A stretch of 64,000 bases of DNA, from positions 62,001 to 126,000 of the forward strand of contig NZ_JBGGTQ010000011.1 in NCBI RefSeq assembly GCF_041320705.1, read 5' to 3'. This document shows positions 42,569 to 50,749 of the stretch, piece by piece. Position 1 is the stretch's first letter; each line of letters opens with the position of its first letter. The notes under the pieces were generated by a model. That model worked only from the letters and a program-made list of their open reading frames with translations. It had not been told where the DNA came from and searched no databases. This DNA comes from Kineococcus mangrovi (lineage in GTDB: Bacteria; Actinomycetota; Actinomycetes; Actinomycetales; Kineococcaceae). The position numbers were made by a program, and so were the translations under genes.

Positions 42569-42937
42569 GTGGCCACCGTCGACGAAACGCTCAAGGGCGC
42601 GCTCGAGATCGAGGGGGCCATCGCGGCCGCCCTCGTCGACTACGAGTCGGGCATGTGCCTGGGGTCCGCCGGGGGCGGCACCCTGGACCTGGAGATCGCC
42701 GCCGCCGGGAACACCGACGTCGTGCGCGCCGAGCTGCGCACCCTGCAGCGCCTGGGCCTGGACGACACCCCCGAGGACGTCCTCGCCACGCTCGGCACGC
42801 AGTTCCACCTCATCCGCCTGCTGCAGAGCAAGAACGGGCAGGGCCTGTTCCTCTACCTCGTCCTGGACCGCGGCCGCGCGAACCTGGCGATGGCTCGCCG
42901 CCTGCTCACGGTGCTGGAGCGCGGCATCGAACTCTGA
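42569..42937 (+). CDS. orphan roadblock/LC7 domain protein
   Basis: Protein of 122 residues. The order ETLKGALEIEGAIAAALVDYESGMCLG, a central helix and the closing strand GLFLYLVLDRGRANLAMARR fits the roadblock/LC7 fold. It is not close to CvnB of the conservon in this window. No GTPase lies beside it. The GTG at 42569 follows the ribosome binding site AGGAGGACCCC. It stands alone between the ABC pair (divergent) and the DUF58 operon (convergent), with a hairpin terminator after it. Similar single-domain proteins may act on a distant GTPase; this is inference. Confidence 0.85.
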   Translation: MATVDETLKGALEIEGAIAAALVDYESGMCLGSAGGGTLDLEIAAAGNTDVVRAELRTLQRLGLDDTPEDVLATLGTQFHLIRLLQSKNGQGLFLYLVLDRGRANLAMARRLLTVLERGIEL

Positions 42938-42968
42938 ACCGCGCCCGGTCCCGCACCGGTCCCGCACT

Positions 42969-42998
42969 CGGTCCCACGCCGTCGCAGCCGTGGGACCG
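42969..42998. terminator. hairpin terminator between convergent genes
   Basis: A perfect 10-bp stem, CGGTCCCACG (42969-42978) with CGTGGGACCG (42989-42998), and a 10-nt loop, between the roadblock/LC7 gene and the end of the DUF58 operon. Confidence 0.8.
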
Positions 42999-43053
42999 GC
43001 GTGGCGGTCGTCAGGGCGACCCCGGTGCCGTCCTCACCTCCGTCCTCACGTCC

Positions 43054-44355
43054 TCAGAGCCGGCCCGCCGCCTTCAGCGCCAGGTACCGGTCCGCCAGCG
43101 CCGGAGCCAGCTCGTCCGGCCCGGCGTGCACGACCTCCACGCCCAGCCGCGTCAGCAGCCGCGCGGTCCGGTCGCGCGTCGCGGTGGCCGTCTCGGCGGC
43201 GGCGGCGGTGTAGACGGCCTCGGCGTCCGAGCGGCCCCGGGCCAGCGCCCGCAGGGCGGGGTCGTCGACCGCGGCGAGCACGACGGTGTGCCGCGTCGCG
43301 AGCTGCTCCAGCACGCCGAGCAGCCCGGAGTCCAGCACGGAGGAGTCCAGCGCGGTGAGCAGCACCACGAGCGCGCGCTGGCGGACGGTCGTGCGCACCT
43401 CGGTCGCCACCGCGTCCCAGTCCGCCTCCACGAGGGAGGGTTCCAGCGGGGCGAGGGCCTCGACGAGGGAGGGCAGCAGGTCCCCGCGCGAGCTCCCGCG
43501 CACCCGCGCCCGCACCCGCCGGTCGTGGGCGACGAGGTCGACGCGGTCCCCGGCGCGGGCGGCGAGCGCGGCGGTCAGCAGCGCGGCCTCGATCTGCGCG
43601 TCGAGCCGGGCGGTGGGGTGCTCACCGTCCAGGCGGGCGGCCGACGTGCGGGAGGTGTCGACGACCAGGAGGACCCGCCGGTCCCGCTCGGGGCGCCAGG
43701 TCCGCACGACGACGGCCTGCCGGCGGGCGCTGGCCCGCCAGTCGATGGAGCGCACGTCGTCGCCGTCGACGTAGTCGCGCAGGGAGTCGAACTCGGTGCC
43801 CTGGCCGCGGTGCTGCACGGCGCTGCGCCCGTCCAGCTCCCGCAGCCGCGCCAGCCGGGACGGCAGGTGCCGGCGGGAGGTGAAGGGCGGCAGGACGCGC
43901 AACCGCCCGGGCACGGGCGCCGACCGCTGCCGCGCCGCCAGGCCCAGCGGGCCGCGCGAACGCACGGTCACGCGGTCGGCGAGCCGGTCGCCGCGGCGGG
44001 TGGGGACCAGCTCGACGGCGAACCGCCGCCGTTCCCCGGCCGGCACGTCGAGGGCGTGCCGGGTGCGCCGGGCCCCGGCCGAGGGCACCCACGCGTCGCG
44101 CAGCACCCCGCGCAGCCGCTTCGCGCCCACGTTCTGCACCGTGAGCTCGGTCGTGCGGGGTTCACCCAGCCGCACGGCCGGCACCGGTGCCCGCACCACG
44201 CTCAACCGCGCGGGTGAGGGGGCCAGGACGACGTCGAGCCCGACGAGCACGACGCAGACGGCCGTCCAGACGCCGACCGCGGCCCACCCGGGCCAGGCCA
44301 CGACGAGGACCAGGCCGGCCAGGGCCAGCCAGACGGCGCGTCCGGTGAGCGCCAC
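43054..44355 (-). CDS. DUF58 domain protein
   Basis: Membrane-associated protein of 433 residues. Two short helices at the N-terminus (about 8-45) precede a beta-rich region and the DUF58/vWA-like part with the signature FDSLRDYVDGDDVRSIDWRA, followed by RRVLLVVDTSRTS. MoxR-DUF58 pairs are thought to act as chaperone and vWA-like partner in envelope or enzyme maturation. The GTG at 44355 is 1 bp after the moxR stop. It is the last gene of the five-gene minus-strand operon starting at 48321. Confidence 0.92.
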   Translation of the reverse strand: MALTGRAVWLALAGLVLVVAWPGWAAVGVWTAVCVVLVGLDVVLAPSPARLSVVRAPVPAVRLGEPRTTELTVQNVGAKRLRGVLRDAWVPSAGARRTRHALDVPAGERRRFAVELVPTRRGDRLADRVTVRSRGPLGLAARQRSAPVPGRLRVLPPFTSRRHLPSRLARLRELDGRSAVQHRGQGTEFDSLRDYVDGDDVRSIDWRASARRQAVVVRTWRPERDRRVLLVVDTSRTSAARLDGEHPTARLDAQIEAALLTAALAARAGDRVDLVAHDRRVRARVRGSSRGDLLPSLVEALAPLEPSLVEADWDAVATEVRTTVRQRALVVLLTALDSSVLDSGLLGVLEQLATRHTVVLAAVDDPALRALARGRSDAEAVYTAAAAETATATRDRTARLLTRLGVEVVHAGPDELAPALADRYLALKAAGRL

Positions 44356-44356
44356 G

Positions 44357-45334
44357 TCAGCGCGGGACCGGGACGGAGCCGAGGACGGAGTCCAGCACCG
44401 CGTCGACGCTCACGCCGTCCAGCTCGGCCTCCGGGCGCAGCTGGACGCGGTGCCGCAGGGTCGGGCGGGCCAGGGACTTCACGTCGTCGGGGGAGACGTA
44501 GTCGCGCCCCGACAGCCACGCCCACGCCCGCGCCGTCGCCAGCAGCGACGTCGCCCCGCGCGGGGAGACGCCGAGGGCCAGCGAGGGGGACTCCCGCGTC
44601 GCCCGGCACACGTCGACGACGTACCCGAGCACCTCGCGCGAGCACTGCACGCGGCGGACGGCGTCGGCGGCGATGGCCAGCTGCTCCGGCGTCGCCACGG
44701 CCCGCACCCCGGCCGCGGCCAGGTCGCGGGGGTCGAACCCCGTGGCGTGCCGGGCCAGCACCTCCACCTCGTCCTCGCGGGGGGGCAGCGGCAGCGTCAG
44801 CTTCAGCAGGAACCGGTCCAGCTGCGCCTCCGGCAGCGGGTAGGTGCCCTCGTACTCGACGGGGTTCTGGGTCGCGGCGACGATGAACGGGTCGGGCAGC
44901 CGGCGCGGTTCGCCCTCGACGGAGACCTGCTTCTCCTCCATCGCCTCCAGCAGCGAGGCCTGCGTCTTCGGCGGCGTCCGGTTGATCTCGTCGGCGAGCA
45001 GGATGTTCGTGAACACCGGGCCCTCGCGGAAGGAGAACCGCGAGCTCTGGGCGTCGTAGACGAGGGAGCCCGTGACGTCGCCCGGCATGAGGTCGGGGGT
45101 GAACTGCACGCGCTTGGTGTCCAGGGCCAGCGAGGCCGACAGGCTGCGCACGAGCAGCGTCTTGGCCACGCCCGGGACGCCTTCCAGCAGCACGTGGCCG
45201 CGGCACAGGACGGCGATGACGAGGCCGGTGACGGCCGCGTCCTGGCCGACGACGGCCTTGGCCACCTCCTGCCGGACGGCGCGCAGGGCCTGCCGCGCGT
45301 CCTCGACGGCCTCGGTCGAGGGGGTTTCGCTCAC
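44357..45334 (-). CDS. MoxR family AAA+ ATPase
   Basis: MoxR-type ATPase of 325 residues. Walker A LLEGVPGVAKT, FTPDLMPGDVTGS, Walker B ILLADEINRTPPKTQ, sensor 1 ATQNPVEYEGTYPLPEAQLDRF and the C-terminal lid (SPRGATSLLATARAWAWL) are all standard. It is a chaperone-like ATPase that works with DUF58/vWA proteins. The GTG at 45334 overlaps the stop of the DUF4350 gene (GTGA). The operon order matches the moxR2 cluster known in Mycobacterium (Rv3689-Rv3695 region), which lies elsewhere in that genome. Confidence 0.95.
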   Translation of the reverse strand: MSETPSTEAVEDARQALRAVRQEVAKAVVGQDAAVTGLVIAVLCRGHVLLEGVPGVAKTLLVRSLSASLALDTKRVQFTPDLMPGDVTGSLVYDAQSSRFSFREGPVFTNILLADEINRTPPKTQASLLEAMEEKQVSVEGEPRRLPDPFIVAATQNPVEYEGTYPLPEAQLDRFLLKLTLPLPPREDEVEVLARHATGFDPRDLAAAGVRAVATPEQLAIAADAVRRVQCSREVLGYVVDVCRATRESPSLALGVSPRGATSLLATARAWAWLSGRDYVSPDDVKSLARPTLRHRVQLRPEAELDGVSVDAVLDSVLGSVPVPR

Positions 45335-46539
45335 GGGGTGTCCTCCGGTCGGGTGGTGCGGGACGGGTGCGTCGGGGGGGCCTGCGCCGAGGTGGGGCCC
45401 GACCCGGCCCGCACGTCCCGTTCGAGGGCGTCCAGGTCCAGGGCCAGCCGCACGAGGGCGGGGTCGTCGCGGGGGTCGGCCCCGGCCAGGAGCTCGTGCA
45501 CGGCGGGTGCGGGACGGCCCGTCACCCACGCCACCTGGTCGGCCACGTCGGGCACGCCGGCCCGCGGGTCCAGCCCCGTCCAGGCGCGCAGGCGGCGCAG
45601 CGTCGCCTCCCGCAGCGCCTGCGCGGCCCGGCCGGCGGCGCGGGCGCTGGCGTAGAGGCGGCCGTGACCCTCGACGGTCTCGGCGGCGCGCACGAGGACG
45701 GGCAGCGGCTCGCTGACGAGCCGGCCCAGGCGCCGGCCCCGCCACAGCAGCAGGACGGCGCCGGCCAGGGCGAGGACGGCGACCGAGGGCCACAGCCACG
45801 GCGGCAGCAGCGCCGTGAGCGGGACGGTGGGGGAGTCGGTGTCGAGCGGGTCCGGCAGGTACCAGACCAGGTCCCGGTGCGCCCCGAGCGTCCACAGCGC
45901 CAGGGCGGCGTTCCCGTCCTGCGCCACCCACCGGTTCGTCAGCAGCGAGGGCTGCCCCACGACGGTGAGGGTGCCGGGACCCTCGCGCAGCGGGCCCTGG
46001 ACGTAGGACCCCCCGTAGCAGGCGGTCGCGCCGTCGGAGGCGGCGTACGTGGGCCCACCGGCGCGGGCCGGGCCGGCGGCGCGGGCCGCGGGCAGGTCGC
46101 ACCCGGGGTCGCGCACGCCCGTCCGGGCCTCGCCCGTCGCGCGGACCGCCCCCGTCAGCGCCTCCAGGGTCCCGGCGTCCGGCCGCAGCAGGACGAGGTC
46201 GGCGCCGCTGGCGGCGAGGCGGTCCCACCGCTGCGCCGACAGCAGGTCCGGTCGCGTCACCAGCAGCGTGACGTCGTCCGCGGCGCCGAGCCCGCCCAGC
46301 GCGGCGTCGAAGCTGCGGGCCTGGTCGACCCGCACCCCCTGCTCGGCCAGCACCCGGGCCACGGCGCGACCACCGGAGGGGGCGGCCGACTCCGGGGAGA
46401 AGACGGCCTCGTCGGTGCGCGGGGTGAGCAGGGTGACGAGCACCGCCGTCGCGACGAGCGCGAGGACCAGCAGGGCGGCGCCGCGGTGGCGGCGCACCAG
46501 CCCCGCCGCACCGCCGGCGCGTCCGGTCCCAGCGCTCAC
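45331..46539 (-). CDS. DUF4350 domain membrane protein
   Basis: Protein of 402 residues. One helix lies near residues 20-40, and a DUF4350/ThuA-like extracytoplasmic domain follows (SAAPSGGRAVARVLAEQGVRV; DVTLLVTRPDLLSAQRWDRL). A second helix is near 255-275 (WLWPSVAVLALAGAVLLLW), with a cytoplasmic helical C-terminus. The GTG at 46539 overlaps the DUF4129 stop. It is always found with MoxR and DUF58 genes; its molecular role is unknown. Confidence 0.88.
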   Translation of the reverse strand: MSAGTGRAGGAAGLVRRHRGAALLVLALVATAVLVTLLTPRTDEAVFSPESAAPSGGRAVARVLAEQGVRVDQARSFDAALGGLGAADDVTLLVTRPDLLSAQRWDRLAASGADLVLLRPDAGTLEALTGAVRATGEARTGVRDPGCDLPAARAAGPARAGGPTYAASDGATACYGGSYVQGPLREGPGTLTVVGQPSLLTNRWVAQDGNAALALWTLGAHRDLVWYLPDPLDTDSPTVPLTALLPPWLWPSVAVLALAGAVLLLWRGRRLGRLVSEPLPVLVRAAETVEGHGRLYASARAAGRAAQALREATLRRLRAWTGLDPRAGVPDVADQVAWVTGRPAPAVHELLAGADPRDDPALVRLALDLDALERDVRAGSGPTSAQAPPTHPSRTTRPEDTP

Positions 46540-47198
46540 GCGCGCGGCCCGGCGGTGGCGTCGAGGGCGACGGGGCGGGCGGCGCCGACCCGGCGCACGA
46601 CCTCGCGCAGGTCGTCGTCGGTGCCGGCGGTGGCGGGGCGACCGCCGTAGCGGACGTCCTCGAACGTGCGCGCGGCCCGGTGCAGCGCGGCCGCGCAGTC
46701 CGGCAGCGCACCGCCGGCCTCGGCGGCGATCTCGGCGGCGGTGCGGCCGGGGCGGACGTCGAGCAGGGCCCGCTCCTCCAGCGAGCGCACCAGGCCGCGG
46801 AAGCGCTCGGCGACGGCGAGGGCGTGCTCACCGGCGGCGGCCGCGGCGTCGGCGCGGGCGAAGTGCGCCGAGGCGGGTTCGGGGGCGGCCTCGAAGACGG
46901 GGCCCTGCGGGGACTGCCGGGCGCTGCGGCGCAGCGGTCCCCCCACGAGCAGGACGACGGCCGCGAGCGCGACCAGGAGCACGACGACGACCAGGACGGA
47001 GGTCCAGCCCGTCCCCAGGCCCGGCACCGAGACCTCCTGCAGCCGCTCCCACAGCCAGGACCAGGCGCGCGCCAGCCACGACCCCTGCGACTGGCGGTAC
47101 TCCGGGCCCGCCAGCTCCCGGGCGAGCCACCCGCGCGCGCCGGCGCGGTCCGGCCGCACCGGCACCTCCGTCGAGAGCGCGGGCAACCCCGTCAGCAC
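46536..47198 (-). CDS. DUF4129 domain protein
   Basis: Protein of 220 residues. The N-terminal part is outside or peripheral (WLARELAGPEYRQSQGSWLARAW). One strong helix lies at about residues 68-90, and the C-terminal DUF4129 domain follows (ALAVAERFRGLVRSLEERALLDVRPGRTAAEIA, then AARTFEDVRYG). The GTG at 47198 is 7 bp after the upstream stop, and the gene overlaps the DUF4350 start. DUF4129 domains are also seen at the C-terminus of transglutaminase-like membrane proteins; here it stands alone. Confidence 0.9.
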   Translation of the reverse strand: MLTGLPALSTEVPVRPDRAGARGWLARELAGPEYRQSQGSWLARAWSWLWERLQEVSVPGLGTGWTSVLVVVVLLVALAAVVLLVGGPLRRSARQSPQGPVFEAAPEPASAHFARADAAAAAGEHALAVAERFRGLVRSLEERALLDVRPGRTAAEIAAEAGGALPDCAAALHRAARTFEDVRYGGRPATAGTDDDLREVVRRVGAARPVALDATAGPRA

Positions 47199-47205
47199 GA
47201 GGGCC

Positions 47206-48321
47206 TCACCGCAGCGAGGCCCGGTGCAGCTCGACGTCCAGGCCCTCGCGCCGCATCCGCAGGTCCACGTAGAGCAGCGCCGTGACTGAGGCGAGGAAGG
47301 GGTACGCCACGATGCTGCCGACCATCGAGCCGAGCGTCGTGATCGACTGCTGCACCAGGACGGCGCCCGTGCTCGCGGGGTCCCCGACGGCGGCCGAGAC
47401 GATCCCGCCGACGAGGCTGAACGGGAAGCCGACCGCGGCGACGACGGCGTACACCACGGCCGCGGTGAGCAGCTGGATGCCGAACAGGCGCCAGAACGAG
47501 CGGCGGGTCAGCCGGAAGGAGCGCCGCAGGGCGGCGCCGATCCCCAGTTCCTCCAGCAGCATCGCCGGCGTGGCCATCGACCACTTCACCCACAGGTACG
47601 CGGCGCCGACGGCCCACGCCAGGGCCCCGAGCACCGCGGCCGCGACGCCCAGGCCGATCCCGGTGCCGGAGTCGGCGAACACCAGCAGCAGGACCCCCGG
47701 CGCCAGCGTCACCAGCCCGACGAGCAGCGAGGCCAGGGAGACGACGAGGGAGAGCCCGACGAGCCGCAGGACCCGCGGCCGGCACACCCGCCACAGCTCG
47801 GCGAACCCGACCGTGCGGCCCAGGACGGCGCGGCTGACGCTCGTGATGAGCATCCCGTTGAGCACCTGCACGGCCACGAGCTGCAGCACGACGCTCACCC
47901 CGATCAGCGGCAGCGAGCGCTGGACCAGGGAGAACACCTCGTCCGCGCTCACGCCGGCGGGGCCCGCCTCGAGGCGGTCGAGCAGGCCCATGGCGTCCCG
48001 GGTGGTGACGACGGAGGCGAGGAGGCTGACGAGGGAGGTGGCGACGACGACGATCGCCGACAACCCCACCATCACCTTCGGGTTCTGCCGGAAGGCGCGG
48101 AACGCCCCGTCCCAGACCTCCCCGAGCCCCAGCGGGCGCAGGGGCACGATCCCGGGGCGCGGGGCCGGCGCGCGGGACGACCCGGGACCGGCGCCACCGG
48201 CCGGGCCGCCGGGCGCGGTCCCCCAGCCGCTCACCGGCGCGGCGGGGGCGGGTTCACCGGGACCGCGCGCACCCCGCGCACCGGCGCCGTCGTCCGGCCG
48301 CTGCCACTGCTCGTCCCCCAT
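47206..48321 (-). CDS. multi-pass membrane protein, first gene of the MoxR operon
   Basis: Protein of 371 residues. A Gly/Pro/Ala-rich cytoplasmic N-terminus of about 70 residues is followed by PLRPLGLGEVWDGAFRAFRQNPKVM and about six membrane helices. The pattern is that of proteins annotated as glycerophosphoryl diester phosphodiesterase membrane domain or YciC-like. No catalytic motif is seen. The ATG at 48321 has GGAGC upstream; CACGAT also lies 8 nt upstream. It is divergent from mtrA across 120 bp and heads the operon with DUF4129, DUF4350, MoxR and DUF58. Confidence 0.82.
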   Translation of the reverse strand: MGDEQWQRPDDGAGARGARGPGEPAPAAPVSGWGTAPGGPAGGAGPGSSRAPAPRPGIVPLRPLGLGEVWDGAFRAFRQNPKVMVGLSAIVVVATSLVSLLASVVTTRDAMGLLDRLEAGPAGVSADEVFSLVQRSLPLIGVSVVLQLVAVQVLNGMLITSVSRAVLGRTVGFAELWRVCRPRVLRLVGLSLVVSLASLLVGLVTLAPGVLLLVFADSGTGIGLGVAAAVLGALAWAVGAAYLWVKWSMATPAMLLEELGIGAALRRSFRLTRRSFWRLFGIQLLTAAVVYAVVAAVGFPFSLVGGIVSAAVGDPASTGAVLVQQSITTLGSMVGSIVAYPFLASVTALLYVDLRMRREGLDVELHRASLR

Positions 48322-48441
48322 GCTCCGACATCGTGCCAGAGGGCGTCGGCGCGGTCGGGGGAGCCAGGAGGTGGACCCCCGCGCGGCGCGGCGCGGCGTG
48401 GTGATCACCCGCGGACGCGCCGCGCGAGGCAGGATGACCCC

Positions 48442-49119
48442 ATGAGGGGACGCGTGCTCGTGGTGGACGACGACACCGCGCTCGCCGAGATGCTCGGGAT
48501 CGTGCTGCAGGGCGAGGGGCTGGAGACGCGCTTCTGCGCCGACGGGGACGAGGCGTTGGCGGCGTTCCGCTCCACGCGGCCCGACGTCGTGCTGCTCGAC
48601 CTGATGCTGCCCGGCACCGACGGCATGGAGGTGTGCCGGCAGATCCGCGCCGAGTCCGGGGTGCCGATCGTCATGCTGACGGCCAAGAGCGACACGGTCG
48701 ACGTCGTGCTGGGCCTGGAGGCCGGCGCCGACGACTACGTCGTCAAACCGTTCAAGCCCAAGGAGCTCGTGGCCCGCGTCCGGGCGCGGCTGCGCACGGC
48801 GGGCGAACGCCCGCCCGAGACCCTGCGCATCGGCGACCTGACCGTCGACGTCGCGGGGCACTCCGTGCGCCGCGACGGCCGCTCGCTGCCGCTGACCCCC
48901 CTGGAGTTCGAGCTGCTCGTCACCCTGGCCCGCAAGCCCTGGCAGGCGTTCACCCGCGAACTCCTGCTCGAACAGGTCTGGGGCTACCGGCACGCGGCCG
49001 ACACCCGCCTGGTCAACGTCCACGTCCAGCGGTTGCGCTCCAAGATCGAGCGCGACCCCGAGCACCCCGAGATCGTCGTGACCGTGCGCGGGGTGGGGTA
49101 CCGCGCCGGGCCGCTGTGA
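48442..49119 (+). CDS. mtrA: response regulator MtrA
   Basis: OmpR/PhoB-type regulator of 225 residues. The receiver domain has VLVVDDDTALAEML, phospho-acceptor Asp in VVLLDLMLPGTDG, Thr in VMLTAKSD and Lys in YVVKPFKPKEL. The winged-helix effector shows LTPLEFELLVTLARKP and the closing VVTVRGVGYRAGPL, which is MtrA-specific. It controls cell-wall and division genes in actinobacteria. The ATG at 48442 has CAGGAT 6 nt upstream, suggesting a leaderless message. It forms an operon with mtrB and lpqB. Confidence 0.97.
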   Translation: MRGRVLVVDDDTALAEMLGIVLQGEGLETRFCADGDEALAAFRSTRPDVVLLDLMLPGTDGMEVCRQIRAESGVPIVMLTAKSDTVDVVLGLEAGADDYVVKPFKPKELVARVRARLRTAGERPPETLRIGDLTVDVAGHSVRRDGRSLPLTPLEFELLVTLARKPWQAFTRELLLEQVWGYRHAADTRLVNVHVQRLRSKIERDPEHPEIVVTVRGVGYRAGPL

Positions 49120-49147
49120 CGGCGGCGACGAGCGCGGGGACCTGAGG

Positions 49148-50749
49148 GTGGGACGGCTGCTGGCCCGCTGGCGGGCCTCGCTGCAACTGCGCGTCGTCGT
49201 CCTGACGACCATGCTCGGCCTCGCCGTCGTCGTCGGGGTGGGCTCGTTCCTGCTCGACGGGATCGCCGACGGCCTCGTCGCCGAGCGGCAACGGGTGGCG
49301 CTGGCCGACGCCGCGCGCAGCGCGCAGACGGCCCAGCAGCAGTTCGACGCGGCCACCACCACGAGCTCGGCCGAGGTCGAGCAGCTCGCCGGGGACGTCG
49401 TCTCGTCCCTGGAGGGCGCGGGCCCGGACCGCGTGCGGGGGGTCGTCCTGCTGCGCGCGACGGGTGCCCCCGACACCGCCGCCAGCGGTCAGGTCGTCGT
49501 GCGCGACGTGGCCTCCGAGGGGCTCGACGCCGCGGACGTGCCGATGGCGCTGCGCCGGGCCGTGGTGGCCTCGGACGTGCAGCAGCTGCAGATCGTCGAC
49601 CTGCCCGACGCCTCCGGGGCCCCCAGCCTCGTCGTCGGCTCCACCGTCACCCTGCCGCGGGCGGGGGAGTACGAGCTGTACTTCGTCTACTCCCTGGCCA
49701 GCGAGGAGCAGACGGTCTCCCTGGTGCGCACCACGTTCGTCGGCGGCGGCATCGCGCTGGTCCTGCTCGTCGGCGCGGTCGCCTGGGTCGTCGCGCGCAC
49801 GGTCGTCGAACCCGTGCGGGAGGCCGCCGGGACGGCCGAGCGCCTCACCGGCGGGCACCTCGACGAGCGGATGCGGGTGCGCGGCACCGACGACCTGGCT
49901 CGGCTGGCCCGCGCGTTCAACGAGATGGCCGCCGGGATGCAGCAGCACATCGAGCAGCTGGAGGAGCTGTCCCGCCTGCAGCGGCGGTTCGTCTCCGACG
50001 TCAGCCACGAGCTGCGCACCCCGCTGACCACGATCCGGATGGCCGGGGAGGTCCTGCACGACGCGCGGGAGGGCTTCGACCCCGCCTCGGCGCGGTCGGC
50101 CGAACTCCTGCTGACCCAGCTCGAACGGTTCGACACCCTGCTGTCGGACCTGCTGGAGATCTCCCGCTTCGACGCCGGAGCCGCCGCGCTGGAACCGGAC
50201 GCGCAGGACGTGCGGGTCCTGGTGCACCACGTCGTGGAGTTCACCACCACCCTCGCCGACCGCCGGGGTTCGACGGTCTCGGTCGGCGAACCCGCCGGGC
50301 CCTGCACGGCCGAGGTGGACGCCCGGCGCATCGAGCGCGTCCTGCGCAACCTCGTCGGCAACGCGATCGAGCACGGCGAGGCCCGGCCCATCGAGGTCAC
50401 CGTCGCCTGCGACGAGCACGCCGTCGCGGTGGGGGTGCGCGACCACGGGGTCGGGTTGCAGCCGCAGCAGCTGCCGCGGGTGTTCGACCGGTTCTGGCGC
50501 GCCGACCCCGCCCGCGCGCGCACCACCGGCGGCAGCGGGCTGGGGCTGGCCATCGCCCTGGAGGACACCCGGCTGCACGGCGGCTGGCTGGAGGTGTGGG
50601 GCAGACCCGGCCAGGGCTGCCACTTCGTCCTGACGGTCCCGCGGGTGGCGGGCCGCTCGCTGCGCTCCTCCCCGCTGCCGGTCGTGCCGCTCGGCTGGCG
50701 CGAACCCGTCGCGGCCCTGCCCGCCGGACCGGGGCGGGGGACCTCGTGA
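49148..50749 (+). CDS. mtrB: sensor histidine kinase MtrB
   Basis: Membrane kinase of 533 residues, partner of MtrA. Helices lie at about 15-37 and 195-218 and flank the sensor domain. HAMP (RTVVEPVREAAGTAERL) and the dimerisation domain with the phospho-accepting His (SDVSHELRTPLTTIRMAGEV) follow. The ATPase domain has RNLVGNAIEHG (N box), VRDHGVGL (G1) and GGSGLGLAIA (G2). The GTG at 49148 is 28 bp after mtrA. Its stop overlaps the lpqB start (GTGA). Confidence 0.97.
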   Translation: MGRLLARWRASLQLRVVVLTTMLGLAVVVGVGSFLLDGIADGLVAERQRVALADAARSAQTAQQQFDAATTTSSAEVEQLAGDVVSSLEGAGPDRVRGVVLLRATGAPDTAASGQVVVRDVASEGLDAADVPMALRRAVVASDVQQLQIVDLPDASGAPSLVVGSTVTLPRAGEYELYFVYSLASEEQTVSLVRTTFVGGGIALVLLVGAVAWVVARTVVEPVREAAGTAERLTGGHLDERMRVRGTDDLARLARAFNEMAAGMQQHIEQLEELSRLQRRFVSDVSHELRTPLTTIRMAGEVLHDAREGFDPASARSAELLLTQLERFDTLLSDLLEISRFDAGAAALEPDAQDVRVLVHHVVEFTTTLADRRGSTVSVGEPAGPCTAEVDARRIERVLRNLVGNAIEHGEARPIEVTVACDEHAVAVGVRDHGVGLQPQQLPRVFDRFWRADPARARTTGGSGLGLAIALEDTRLHGGWLEVWGRPGQGCHFVLTVPRVAGRSLRSSPLPVVPLGWREPVAALPAGPGRGTS

